This document shows, in pieces, positions 7,367 to 15,129 of a stretch of 28,360 nucleotides of DNA (the stretch's first letter is position 1; each line of letters begins with the position of its first letter). The notes under the pieces were generated by a model. The model was not told the origin of the DNA. It searched no databases and saw only the letters and a list, made by a program, of their open reading frames with translations. Made by a program: the position numbers and the translations under genes. Source of the DNA: RGIG1828 sp045541875 (GTDB lineage: Bacteria > Bacillota > Clostridia > UMGS1810); assembly GCA_045541875.1 (NCBI GenBank), contig JAZQJX010000102.1, positions 1 to 28,360 of the forward strand, in the 5' to 3' direction.

Positions 7367-7592
7367 CATAGGGATTAGGGATTAGGGATTAGGGAATAGG
7401 CACTTCTCTTTCTGATTTTATGAAATGTCCAATATCCGTTCCTATTCTCTATTCCCTAATTACTAGCCGTTAACGTCTTCAATTCGTGTTCGCACCATAG
7501 GAGGGTGCTCCACTCATTGGACGTTTTGCCATAAGTTCCACCTTCCAATCGTGCTTATGCACTCTTGGGGTGTCACTTAAATCCCTATTTTG
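7364..7592. repeat. Composite intergenic repeat, copy 1 (module A plus module B)
   Basis: Ends CAACATAGGG and CCCTATTTTG are near-perfect inverted repeats. Module A (7364-7464) is itself palindromic: a GGGATTA tandem on the left and CCTATTCTCTATTCCCTAATTACTA-type sequence on the right (to 7464), around a core with TATGAAATGTCCAATATCCG. Module B (7465-7592) carries conserved small stems and a 17-codon ORF on the minus strand. The same A-B order recurs at 14845-15034, and A-like units recur at 15031-15117 and 25576-25689. The right end supplies the stop codon of the AraC gene and the left end part of the GH20 promoter. No transposase is seen, so it behaves like a MITE. Confidence 0.85.
7479..7532 (-). 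other. 17-codon ORF in repeat module B, copy 1
   Basis: Minus-strand ATG at 7532 to TGA at 7479 encodes MAKRPMSGAPSYGANTN, preceded by GGAAGGTGG about 5 bases upstream. The copy at 14922-14975 encodes the same peptide except Ala2 to Pro, and its other two differences (TCC/TCT, TAT/TAC) are silent. However, both silent changes lie in the loop of a conserved GCACC/GGTGC stem, so a structured RNA explains the conservation equally well. Confidence 0.3.
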
Positions 7593-8409
7593 CAGAATCT
7601 TTTGAAATGAACATATTCTTATATTCTGTGGGAGACATTCCCGTCACCGCTTTAAACTGACGGCTAAAGTGATATTCATCAAAAAAACCAAGACCTGATG
7701 ATGTGACAGATATTTTTTGTTCGGGGAAAAACTTAAGCCAGAATTTTGCAAGTTCAACTCTTCTGTAAATCAGATACTGATGTATTGACATATCAAAACA
7801 TTTTTTAAATGTGGTTTCCGCAGTTCTTACGCTCACGTTAAGACTTTTGGCAATTTCTTTGTTTGTAAGGGTGTGCGGAATTGCATCATTTACCAGTTTT
7901 TTTATTTTCATTGCCAGGGCATATGCAGAATCTTCGTAGAGATGATTTTTTGAAAGGTCATTTAAGATGATGTTCAGGTGAGCGGATTGCCTTACGGTGT
8001 CCCCTGAATCATAGCCTTCAAGAAGTCTTATGAAGTTTCTTTTGATTTCTATGTTGTTTGATGCATCCACTAAAGTGTTGACATAAACAAAAGGCGGTTT
8101 CATATCCTCGGGCGGTGATGAAAAAAAGGAGTCATTAAGGTTTGGTGCAAAGTGAATATACATTGTGGCAGTCTTGTCGGGGCTTTTCTTTATTGTTTCA
8201 AAAGGTATTTTTGCACTCTGGAGAAAAACACAGTCCTTTTTTGCCTGCACAATTTTATCTCCGATTTTAAGATTACATTCTCCCTCCAAAACATAGGTCA
8301 GAACGTGGGAATCAAGGGCTCTTTTTGAATAATACTGAGAGGAGTCCATCATGTTTCTGCCTGCATATATAACCTTTCTTTGCTCTTCAACCGAGAAGAT
8401 GCAACCCAT
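7585..8409 (-). CDS. AraC-family transcriptional regulator
   Basis: 274 residues from the ATG at 8409, which has GAGGTG 6 bases upstream; the GTG at 8418 would lie inside that ribosome site. The N-terminal half (about 1-165) is a cupin-like sensing domain (VLTYVLEGECNLKIGDKIVQAKKDCVFLQ). The C-terminal third is the double helix-turn-helix HTH_18: helix 1 in LTNKEIAKSLNVSVRTAETTF and the second in FFDEYHFSRQFKAVTGMSPTEY. Such proteins usually bind a sugar and activate nearby catabolic genes. It is divergent from the lyase at 8579, with a perfect palindrome between them, so that gene is its likely target. Its last codons and TAG come from the end of the inserted repeat, so the C-terminus may have been slightly changed. 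Confidence 0.9.
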   Translation of the reverse strand: MGCIFSVEEQRKVIYAGRNMMDSSQYYSKRALDSHVLTYVLEGECNLKIGDKIVQAKKDCVFLQSAKIPFETIKKSPDKTATMYIHFAPNLNDSFFSSPPEDMKPPFVYVNTLVDASNNIEIKRNFIRLLEGYDSGDTVRQSAHLNIILNDLSKNHLYEDSAYALAMKIKKLVNDAIPHTLTNKEIAKSLNVSVRTAETTFKKCFDMSIHQYLIYRRVELAKFWLKFFPEQKISVTSSGLGFFDEYHFSRQFKAVTGMSPTEYKNMFISKDSAK

Positions 8410-8441
8410 ATTAGTCACCTCGTTTTGCGTTTTTTTACATC

Positions 8442-8470
8442 ATTATATTACAATCTTTTGCTTTTGTCAA
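8442..8470 (-). promoter_or_regulatory. Consensus promoter of the AraC gene
   Basis: On the minus strand TTGACA (8470-8465), 17 bases, TATAAT (8447-8442): a perfect consensus. The -35 box overlaps the palindrome at 8467-8486, which would suit autorepression. Confidence 0.85.
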
Positions 8471-8486
8471 TTCTCATAGGAATTGA
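8467..8486. promoter_or_regulatory. Candidate operator between regulator and lyase
   Basis: A perfect inverted repeat TCAATTC-TCATAG-GAATTGA in the divergent intergenic region. It overlaps the -35 box of the AraC gene and lies about 93 bases before the lyase start. The lyase side has TATAAT-like boxes (8493 and 8522) but no good -35, as expected for an activator-dependent promoter. The binding protein is inferred; AraC proteins often use direct rather than inverted repeats. Confidence 0.45.
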
Positions 8487-8578
8487 TTTTGATATAATAA
8501 AAATAGAATATAAAGTTTTAATATAATGCGTATTTTGCCAAATTATGGATGATTAAAATATTCTATGGAGGAATGAGT

Positions 8579-11500
8579 ATGAAGACAGGCTTTGGAAAGA
8601 AAATAATTGCAGGAATACTGACACTTGCATTTGTTTTGCCCTGCGTCGGGAATGTGGATTCACTTGCTGCAGGAGTTTTTGAAAACATAACCTTTAATGA
8701 TTTTGCATCGGGAACTGTTCCCAATAACATTGCCTGCAACTCAAAAGGAAATAAGATAGAGGTGGCAAATGTTCCGTCAGAGGAAGAAAAGAGTGTGAAG
8801 ATTCAGACTCTGACAACAGGCTCAGATGCTCACATCGACCTTTCACTTTCAACTCCCGCACAAGGTCAGGTGGTTCTGGAAACTTCGGTTCTCCTTGAAA
8901 AACTCCAGACCACAAGAATGAGAGTTCTGGAAATTATTGATTCTTTCGGATCATCTGCAAGATTTTTTTACATTAATAAAAACGGTGAAGTGACTTTGAG
9001 TGACGGAACATCTGTTTTTTATATATCTGAGGGAAGATTCTATGATATGGCTCTCATCATAGACTTTGATGCAAAGACTTTCAGGGTTATGGCAGCAGGT
9101 AAAACCATAATATATGAACATTCCCTTGAAAAGTTCAAAGTGCAAAATGTTAAGGCGGTAAGAATTCAGGTTGCAGAAACCGAGGGGAGTGCCACGGCTT
9201 ATGTGAAATATCTTAGAGTGTATAACGGAGATCACATCTTCACCCCCGATGAGTATCCCAAAGCAAGTCCCCAGCCAACACCCTCTCCATCTGTTACAGT
9301 TACGGATTCTTTAGTAAAATCAAGACTTTCAGAAAACATTGTAATGTATATCGGTGCAAAAAAGGCACTGGTTAACGGCGAAACCAAAGTGATAGATGCC
9401 GAAAATGATGCAAAGGCGTTCATTTCAAATTCAAGCACCATGGTTCCACTGAGATTTCTTTCTGAATCTCTCGGTGCAACGGTCACCTATGAGGGTGAAA
9501 ATGCCTACATTTCAATGGCAGATAAAATTCTTGTTGTAAAAGAAGGTCAGGATACCTACACCTTAAACGGCGAATTGAAACCTCTTCCCGCAAAGCCTGT
9601 TATTGTAAATTCAAGACTCTATGTACCCTTAAGAGTAATTTCCGAAGCCTTCGGAAAAGAGGTTTCCTGGGACAAGGCAGGAATTGTCATTGTGGGGGAT
9701 AATGCATCGGATTTTGAAATGACAGGCGACGACGGAAAATTGTTTTCTTATGTTATTTCAAATCTCATATACGAAAGACCGACATCTGACAAAATCCGTC
9801 AAATAGCAGAAGAAAAATCCATAGGTACTCACCCAAGACTTATGATAACCCCTGAAAGTCTTGACCAAATAAAAAGAAAGATTTCAACCAATTCAGATAT
9901 GAGTTCGTGGTTTGAAACAATAAAAGTTCAGGCGGACAAATTCATAGATGCTCCTCTTTTAAAACACGGACTCACTGATGGCGTGAGAATGCTTGCCACA
10001 TCAAAAGAGGCACTTCTCAGAATCAAAACCCTCGGATTTGTACATCTTGTTACAAATGAAGAAAAATATCTTACAAGAGCAAAAGCGGAACTTTTAAACA
10101 TCTGTTCCGATTCCTTCCCCGACTGGCACCCCTGGCATTTTCTGGATACCGCTGAAATGAGTGCGGCAGCCGGCATAGGATTTGACTGGCTCTATGATAG
10201 TCTTACAGAGAATGAAAGGTCACAGGTTATAGACTCCATATATAAAAAAGGATTAAAAGAGGTTATGAAAGACTACAATCAGTCTCCCGACCTTGACCGT
10301 TCCTACAACTGGTCTCAAAGGGTTACAAACTGGCAGGCTGTTTCAAACGGCGGTCTTTGTATGGCATCGCTTTCAATCCTCGGAGAATCCGATTATGACG
10401 ATGTTGCCTATACGGTCATAGAAAAGGGCTTAAAGCACGTGGAAATGACTCTCGGAAACTATTTCCCCGACGGAACATGGTATGAAGGTCAGACCTACTG
10501 GCAGTATATGGCACAGTATATGACCTATTACATATCCTGTCTTGAGTCTTCTCTTGGCACAAGTTTCGGACTTGAACTCACCCCCGGATATGCAAGAGGC
10601 GCATATTTTGTAATAAGTTACGACGGGCCCAACGGCGTTATGAACCTGAACAACTCCACTCAGGGTGCCGCAAACTCGCCTCAGATGTTTTATATGGCAA
10701 AACTTCTCGGTGATCCCACAGTTTCAGGTCACAGAGCCGGAAAAATAGGCAAAATCTTTACTCCCTCTGTTGAAGACCTCATCTGGTATGATCCTGCATT
10801 TTCGTCACAGGGCGAAGGGCTTACCGATGGCTATTTCAGAGGCGGTCAGGACATTATCGTAATGAGAGACGGCTTTGATAAAACAGGAACCTACGGTGCA
10901 ATCCACGGCTCAGAGCAAACAGCGGAGCATCTTGATTCGGGAACCTACATTATAGATATGCTTGGCGAAAGATGGATATTGGATCCCGGAACAGAAACCC
11001 AGAGTTACTATGATTCAAACCACTATCAGTATTATAAAGTAAGAGCGGAAGGTCACAACTGCGTTGTTGTTAACCCCGACAGAGGATGGGACATTGACCC
11101 CTATGCTCCCGTGAAAATAGAAAAATATGAAAGTTCGCCTGATTGTTCATTTGCAATTCTCGACCTTTCAAAAGCCTATGCCTACAAGGGCGTGACGAGT
11201 GCAAAAAGAGGAATGATGATGAATAAGTCCGAAAGGGCAATAGTTGTCCGTGACGAGTTTGAATCATCAGAACCCATGGAATTTTATTCCTTCATGCACA
11301 CCGAGGCAAACATAACCGTGACAGATGAGGGCAAAGGTGCAATACTCTCCCTTGACGGCAAAAAGATTTATGCCGCACTTTCAGGTGATGACGACCTAAC
11401 CTTTGAGGTTATGGAGGCAAAAGCCCTTGAAACATCACCTCAGCCCACAAACGGAGATTCAACTGCACACCTTAGAAAACTTGCAATTCACACAAAAGAC

Positions 11501-12286
11501 AAAACAAAGTTTACTGCTCAGGTTTCTTTCAGTCCCCTTTGTGCAGATGAACAAGAGCCTGTTTTCACCTTTGATGACGTTCCTTTATCTTCATGGGAAG
11601 TTATTGAGCAAACCAAAGAAGCACCAAAACTTGACTACATAAACTTCGGCGGAAAACCAATTGACGGCTTCAGTCCCGACAAAACAGTATATGAAATCAC
11701 AACAAAGCGTTCTCTTGCCTATGCACCAATAGAGGCAGGGGGAGACGGAAATGTGGAAGTTGTTCAGTCAAACGGTGACAACCTGATTTCAAGAATTGAC
11801 ATCAGAGACAAAAATGATTCTTCCATAAAACGTTCATATTATATTAACTTCATCTTTATGCCTGAGTTTGTGGGAATTCCCGAAGATATGGATGAGATAA
11901 AGGTGAAATCGGTTGAAGCAAGTTATGTTCCTCAGGCTGAAAACCACGCACAAAACACCATAGACGGAAGTTTCGACACCAGATGGTCGTCGGATATGCT
12001 TGGTTCCTACATTGACTATGACTTTGGCACGGTTTGTGACATAAGTTTTGTATCAATGGCATTTGCATCGGGAAATGCAAGAAAAGAAATGTTTGCAATT
12101 GCCATATCCGAAGACGGTGAAAACTGGACAGAGGTATACACAGGCAAAAACTCAGGAACAACTCTTGATTTTGAAGGCTACTATATCGGCGACAGAAAAG
12201 CACGTTTTGTCAGAGTATACGGCTATGGAAATGCTCTCAACAACTGGTTTAGTATGACAGAATTCAAGGCGTTCTCAAAAAAGTAA
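8579..12286 (+). CDS. Secreted heparinase II/III-like polysaccharide lyase, multidomain
   Basis: 1235 residues from the ATG at 8579, 7 bases after GGAGG. Order: signal peptide (about 1-31); lectin-like beta-sandwich (about 32-218); a PQPTPSPS linker; a copper-amine-oxidase-N-like domain PF07833 (about 253-375, with paired MVPLRFLSESLGA and YVPLRVISEAFGK repeats), common in clostridial wall proteins; an alpha-toroid lyase domain (about 410-760) with SYNWSQRVTNWQ and DGTWYEGQTYWQY; the heparinase II/III beta-sandwich (about 770-1000) with EHLDSGTYIIDMLGERWILD and AEGHNCVVVN; an Ig-like segment; and a discoidin/F5-8C carbohydrate-binding domain (about 1110-1230). The fold cleaves uronic-acid polymers by beta-elimination. 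Substrate unknown. The stop sits directly after an A-AAA-AAG heptamer, and an 88-codon domain is open in the -1 frame. Confidence 0.9.
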   Translation: MKTGFGKKIIAGILTLAFVLPCVGNVDSLAAGVFENITFNDFASGTVPNNIACNSKGNKIEVANVPSEEEKSVKIQTLTTGSDAHIDLSLSTPAQGQVVLETSVLLEKLQTTRMRVLEIIDSFGSSARFFYINKNGEVTLSDGTSVFYISEGRFYDMALIIDFDAKTFRVMAAGKTIIYEHSLEKFKVQNVKAVRIQVAETEGSATAYVKYLRVYNGDHIFTPDEYPKASPQPTPSPSVTVTDSLVKSRLSENIVMYIGAKKALVNGETKVIDAENDAKAFISNSSTMVPLRFLSESLGATVTYEGENAYISMADKILVVKEGQDTYTLNGELKPLPAKPVIVNSRLYVPLRVISEAFGKEVSWDKAGIVIVGDNASDFEMTGDDGKLFSYVISNLIYERPTSDKIRQIAEEKSIGTHPRLMITPESLDQIKRKISTNSDMSSWFETIKVQADKFIDAPLLKHGLTDGVRMLATSKEALLRIKTLGFVHLVTNEEKYLTRAKAELLNICSDSFPDWHPWHFLDTAEMSAAAGIGFDWLYDSLTENERSQVIDSIYKKGLKEVMKDYNQSPDLDRSYNWSQRVTNWQAVSNGGLCMASLSILGESDYDDVAYTVIEKGLKHVEMTLGNYFPDGTWYEGQTYWQYMAQYMTYYISCLESSLGTSFGLELTPGYARGAYFVISYDGPNGVMNLNNSTQGAANSPQMFYMAKLLGDPTVSGHRAGKIGKIFTPSVEDLIWYDPAFSSQGEGLTDGYFRGGQDIIVMRDGFDKTGTYGAIHGSEQTAEHLDSGTYIIDMLGERWILDPGTETQSYYDSNHYQYYKVRAEGHNCVVVNPDRGWDIDPYAPVKIEKYESSPDCSFAILDLSKAYAYKGVTSAKRGMMMNKSERAIVVRDEFESSEPMEFYSFMHTEANITVTDEGKGAILSLDGKKIYAALSGDDDLTFEVMEAKALETSPQPTNGDSTAHLRKLAIHTKDKTKFTAQVSFSPLCADEQEPVFTFDDVPLSSWEVIEQTKEAPKLDYINFGGKPIDGFSPDKTVYEITTKRSLAYAPIEAGGDGNVEVVQSNGDNLISRIDIRDKNDSSIKRSYYINFIFMPEFVGIPEDMDEIKVKSVEASYVPQAENHAQNTIDGSFDTRWSSDMLGSYIDYDFGTVCDISFVSMAFASGNARKEMFAIAISEDGENWTEVYTGKNSGTTLDFEGYYIGDRKARFVRVYGYGNALNNWFSMTEFKAFSKK
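12277..12283 (+). promoter_or_regulatory. A-AAA-AAG slippery heptamer before the lyase stop
   Basis: In the lyase frame the codons are TCA AAA AAG TAA, so the heptamer A AAA AAG lies exactly in the X-XXY-YYZ register of the best bacterial -1 frameshift site (the dnaX type). An AAGG lies 7 bases upstream (12266-12269), in the range where an internal Shine-Dalgarno stimulates slipping. I see no strong hairpin directly downstream. Transcriptional slippage on the six A bases is an alternative. Confidence 0.5.
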
Positions 12287-12549
12287 CAAAGGTCTCCGGC
12301 ACAGTAACAAAAGTTTCTGAAAGAGGCAAGGTTTTCACAGTGCAATGCTATGGAATTAAAAAAGGTGACATGGTTTTCCTTGCTCTCTACGACGGAGACC
12401 AACTCTCAGAGGTGCAATATACTCCGTATGATGAAGATATAATCACATTTAAAACTCAAAAAGTTTATGAAAACGCAAAAGTGATGGTGTGGAAGGATTT
12501 TTCAGACATTAAGCCCATCTGTAAGTATGAAAAAGTGTATGTGTATTAA
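12283..12549 (+). CDS. -1 frame C-terminal extension of the lyase
   Basis: From the slippery site the -1 frame stays open for 88 codons, beginning VTKVSGTVTKVSERGKVF and ending in KYEKVYVY before the TAA at 12547. The stretch FLALYDGDQLSEV...AKVMVWKDFSDIKP resembles the Ig-like tail modules at the C-termini of the proteins at 12599 (IKAFLWDGLNNARPYLV) and 15130 (ITAYLLDGETFHVIS), so it is a real domain, not noise. No ribosome site or start codon lies at its beginning; the first ATG (12343 in another frame, or later ones) would cut it. It is either made by frameshifting as a fusion or was cut off by a one-base indel. Confidence 0.55.
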   Translation, partial: VTKVSGTVTKVSERGKVFTVQCYGIKKGDMVFLALYDGDQLSEVQYTPYDEDIITFKTQKVYENAKVMVWKDFSDIKPICKYEKVYVY

Positions 12550-12598
12550 AAAGGTTTAACAAGCCTTGAAAATATATAATATAAAGGAGAAGATTTTT

Positions 12599-14572
12599 AT
12601 GAAAAAGTTAGTATCAATGCTGACAGTTGTGATAATGGTTATCACAATGCTTTCGGCAAACGTGTGCGCAGATGCGCAAAACCCCATTTATTCACACAAT
12701 TTTGACTCGTTTGTGACAAGTTCAAACGGAACACAACTTGTATCAGGACATGGATTTAACAATCTTGCCAATGCAGTATATAATGCTGACGATTTAAATG
12801 CAAGCACCTACCTTGCAACAAGAGCCGTTTCAGGCAAAGGAAACAGCCTTGAATTCATAAAGGGAAGCACCTGCTCCAAGGCAATTGAACTTTCTCTTGT
12901 TGGTGCACCTGCATGGAAAGGATGCTCAACCATCGAATTTGATGTTATGAGAGAAGACCTTAAAGGTGCAGACTTCTATATTGCCTACCGTTCAGGCTCA
13001 CAGATGAAATTTATCAGTTTTTCCCGTGAAGGTAAAATCCTTGTAAACGCAGTTGACACAGGCGTAACCTATAGCGCAAACACCTGGTACAGAGTTAAAA
13101 TGACAATGAATATCACAGGCGGATTTGCCGAAATTCTCTTAAATGGCGGAGAGCACACAAATAAAATCATAACCGCTTCAATTCCTGCACTCACATCCCT
13201 TCCAAACCGTCTTGACATTGGTTTTAACTATATCAACACTTCAGGTGCAGCAAAAGCAAATGCACTCATTGATAACCTCATCATATATGAAGATGTTCTC
13301 TCAGGATATGACGTATATGAAAAAGAAGGCTTTGATTCCTTTGATGAAGCCAAAGAATTCGCACCCGGCGGTGACGGACTTCACGTTTCAGGCGGCGGCG
13401 GTTTCACCATGAGAAACTACACTTCCGGTACAACATCCGTAACCCTTACAAAAGGTGAAGACGGCAACAAATTCCTTAAATTTGTTTCAGGCAGAAAACA
13501 GCCAACCCTTGGAAAAGCCGTTACAAATTACGGTCAGAATGTTGCTTTTGAATATACTATCGGATTTGACGCCACAGGCATTGAAAGACAGACAAGACTT
13601 TACCTTACAAATGCTGACGGAACCGCGGAATATCAGTATCTTGTTCCAAAATTTGCTCAGCCCTGGGTACAAGTTGGCGCACCTGTATCACCTGTTACTG
13701 CCACAGATTCTCTTGAAACAACAAACTCAGAATTCAAAGTAAGAGCACTTGTTGATTTTACCGCTCACAAAATGTATGTTGACATTATAAATCTTACAAC
13801 AGGTGTAAATCTCATAACCAATTATGAAGTTGCAATTGATGAAAACGCAACAGCAATCAAAGAATACAGATTGATGATGGGATATAACGGCGGAGCAGGC
13901 TGTACCACCACAATAGACGACATCAAGTTCTATTCTGCAAATGCTCCGAGACTTCTCTACACAACCCCTGCAGACAAAGCGACAGACCTTGGTCTTTATG
14001 ACAGTTTTTCCATAACTGCAAATAATGAACTTGATCTTTCAACTGTTGCATCTTCAAATATTAAACTTACCAAAAACGGTGTTGAAATTGATTCTTCAAA
14101 ATGCAAAGTTGTGGTGGATGATGAAAGAACTTTCAGAATCTATCCCTATGCTAAATATGATGCAAATACAACCTACACAGTTTCTGCAAACGGAATTAAA
14201 GATATTTTCGGGAAAGCACTTCCCTCATATCAGTATACCTTTACAACAGGTGAAGATGACGGAATAGGAAATGTTGAATTCACTCTTAATGGTACTCCTG
14301 CCGAAACCGTTGGAACAGGTACAATGAAAGCAAGTGTTGATGTCAGTTTCAACGCTCCCAGAGATATCATTTTAATCATTGCAAAATATACAGACAACGG
14401 TGAAGTTTTGGCAGATATGACAGTATCAACACAAAAACAGCAAAAATCAGGAACAATTGAAGCATCTGTAAATGTTGGTGACGGAGAAGAAGACTCTGTG
14501 ATAAAGGCATTTTTGTGGGACGGATTAAATAACGCAAGACCGTATCTTGTACAGGAAATTTTAGGAAAATAA
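12599..14572 (+). CDS. Secreted lectin-like protein with SbsA-type Ig domain
   Basis: 657 residues from the ATG at 12599 (MKKLVSMLTVV), 6 bases after AAGGAG plus spacer; the longer frame to 12566 is not supported. A signal peptide (about 1-25) is followed by two concanavalin/LamG-like modules (about 26-235 and 245-455). The first contains LPNRLDIGFNY and ANALIDNLIIYEDV, matched in the protein at 15130. An SbsA-like Ig domain (PF13205, about 460-555, TTPADKATDLGLYDSFSI to YQYTFTTGEDD) and a final Ig-like module (about 565-657) complete it. It has no SLH domain and no catalytic motif I recognise, so carbohydrate binding is the likely role. It lies 50 bases after the lyase extension on the same strand, so it probably shares the transcript. 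Confidence 0.75.
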   Translation: MKKLVSMLTVVIMVITMLSANVCADAQNPIYSHNFDSFVTSSNGTQLVSGHGFNNLANAVYNADDLNASTYLATRAVSGKGNSLEFIKGSTCSKAIELSLVGAPAWKGCSTIEFDVMREDLKGADFYIAYRSGSQMKFISFSREGKILVNAVDTGVTYSANTWYRVKMTMNITGGFAEILLNGGEHTNKIITASIPALTSLPNRLDIGFNYINTSGAAKANALIDNLIIYEDVLSGYDVYEKEGFDSFDEAKEFAPGGDGLHVSGGGGFTMRNYTSGTTSVTLTKGEDGNKFLKFVSGRKQPTLGKAVTNYGQNVAFEYTIGFDATGIERQTRLYLTNADGTAEYQYLVPKFAQPWVQVGAPVSPVTATDSLETTNSEFKVRALVDFTAHKMYVDIINLTTGVNLITNYEVAIDENATAIKEYRLMMGYNGGAGCTTTIDDIKFYSANAPRLLYTTPADKATDLGLYDSFSITANNELDLSTVASSNIKLTKNGVEIDSSKCKVVVDDERTFRIYPYAKYDANTTYTVSANGIKDIFGKALPSYQYTFTTGEDDGIGNVEFTLNGTPAETVGTGTMKASVDVSFNAPRDIILIIAKYTDNGEVLADMTVSTQKQQKSGTIEASVNVGDGEEDSVIKAFLWDGLNNARPYLVQEILGK

Positions 14573-14590
14573 TATAAGGAAGGAGATTTT

Positions 14591-14613
14591 TTGAAAGGGG
14601 ATTCCCCTTTCAA
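14591..14613 (+). terminator. GAAAGGGG/CCCCTTTC hairpin
   Basis: TTGAAAGGGG-ATT-CCCCTTTCAA forms a perfect 10-bp stem 19 bases after the stop at 14572. No T run follows directly. The same module, ending in CCGCTTG, recurs near 25552 and 25729, so it is a repeat as well as a possible terminator. An AAGGAAGGAG sits before an in-frame TTG, giving a 12-codon ORF (MKGDSPFNPLSA), probably fortuitous. Confidence 0.5.
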
Positions 14614-14844
14614 TCCCCTTTCCGCTTGATTTTCTTTTTCGGCAAACTGATAAAAAACAGATTCGCTCATAATGTCGCTATCGCTCCTATTCGCTTTTCC
14701 TCTGTTTTTCCTCATTTTGCTTTCGCAAAAGAAAATAGGCGGATATACTGTACCACAGCCAAGCAGGCAAAGTGATGTAAATACGAACCACAAGTTTTTG
14801 TTAATACAACAAATTCAAACTCGACAAAGGAGAGTTTGTACCAT
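14614..14844. other. Non-coding spacer before composite repeat copy 2
   Basis: No gene is supported. Small stems are visible: TTTTGC/GCAAAA near 14718-14733 and CAAACTC/GAGTTTG at 14816-14838. The open frames crossing it are shadows without ribosome sites. Confidence 0.4.
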
Positions 14845-15034
14845 ACATAGGGAATAGGAATTTCCCTTCTGATTTTATGAAATGTCCAATATCCGTTCCT
14901 ATTCCCTAGCCGTCAACGTCATCAATTCGTGTTCGCACCGTAAGAGGGTGCTCCACTCATTGGACGTTTTGGCATAAGTTCCACCATCCAATCGTGCTTC
15001 GCACTCTTGGGGTGTCACTTAAATCCCTATGTTG
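14845..15034. repeat. Composite intergenic repeat, copy 2 (modules A and B)
   Basis: Ends ACATAGGG and CCCTATGTTG. It aligns with 7364-7592 over the shared core TGATTTTATGAAATGTCCAA and over all of module B, but lacks the GGGATTA tandem and part of the right arm of module A. The conserved stem GTGC/GCAC has a 3-base loop here and a 4-base loop in copy 1. A third A-like unit (15031-15117) abuts it. Confidence 0.85.
14922..14975 (-). other. 17-codon ORF in repeat module B, copy 2
   Basis: Minus-strand ATG at 14975 to TGA at 14922 encodes MPKRPMSGAPSYGANTN, with GGATGGTGG upstream. A one-base length difference from copy 1 lies upstream of the ATG, not inside the frame. See copy 1 for the coding-versus-RNA question. 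Confidence 0.3.
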
Positions 15035-15117
15035 GCTTAGGTACATTTCTTATGGTTTTAAGAAATGTCCAATATCCGTTCCTAATCACTATTCCCTAAT
15101 CCCTAATTACTATGTTG
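15031..15117. repeat. Module A unit next to copy 2
   Basis: An A-type unit sharing AAATGTCCAATATCCGTTCC and the right end CCCTAATTACTATGTTG with the other copies. Its left part is replaced by a perfect hairpin ACATTTCTTA/TAAGAAATGT (15043-15068). Its last bases TATGTTG run straight into the GAGGTG ribosome site of the SLH gene at 15130. Confidence 0.75.
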
Positions 15118-15129
15118 AGGTGTAACATT

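Noticed and set aside
12468..12483. Catabolite-repression (cre) site TGAAAACGCAAAAG
   Set aside because: It lacks the conserved C near the 3' end and is inside coding sequence.
12340..12549. Independent 69-codon gene
   Set aside because: No ribosome site or start signal, and the frame continues upstream to the slippery site as one domain; better read as the -1 extension of the lyase.
14591..14629. 12-codon leader peptide MKGDSPFNPLSA
   Set aside because: A TTG start and a perfect hairpin inside it; the similarity to a peptide near 25551 comes from the shared palindrome.
14230..14793. Minus-strand 187-codon frame
   Set aside because: It overlaps the end of the 12599 gene and the GAAAGGGG hairpin, and its sequence is typical of antisense frames.
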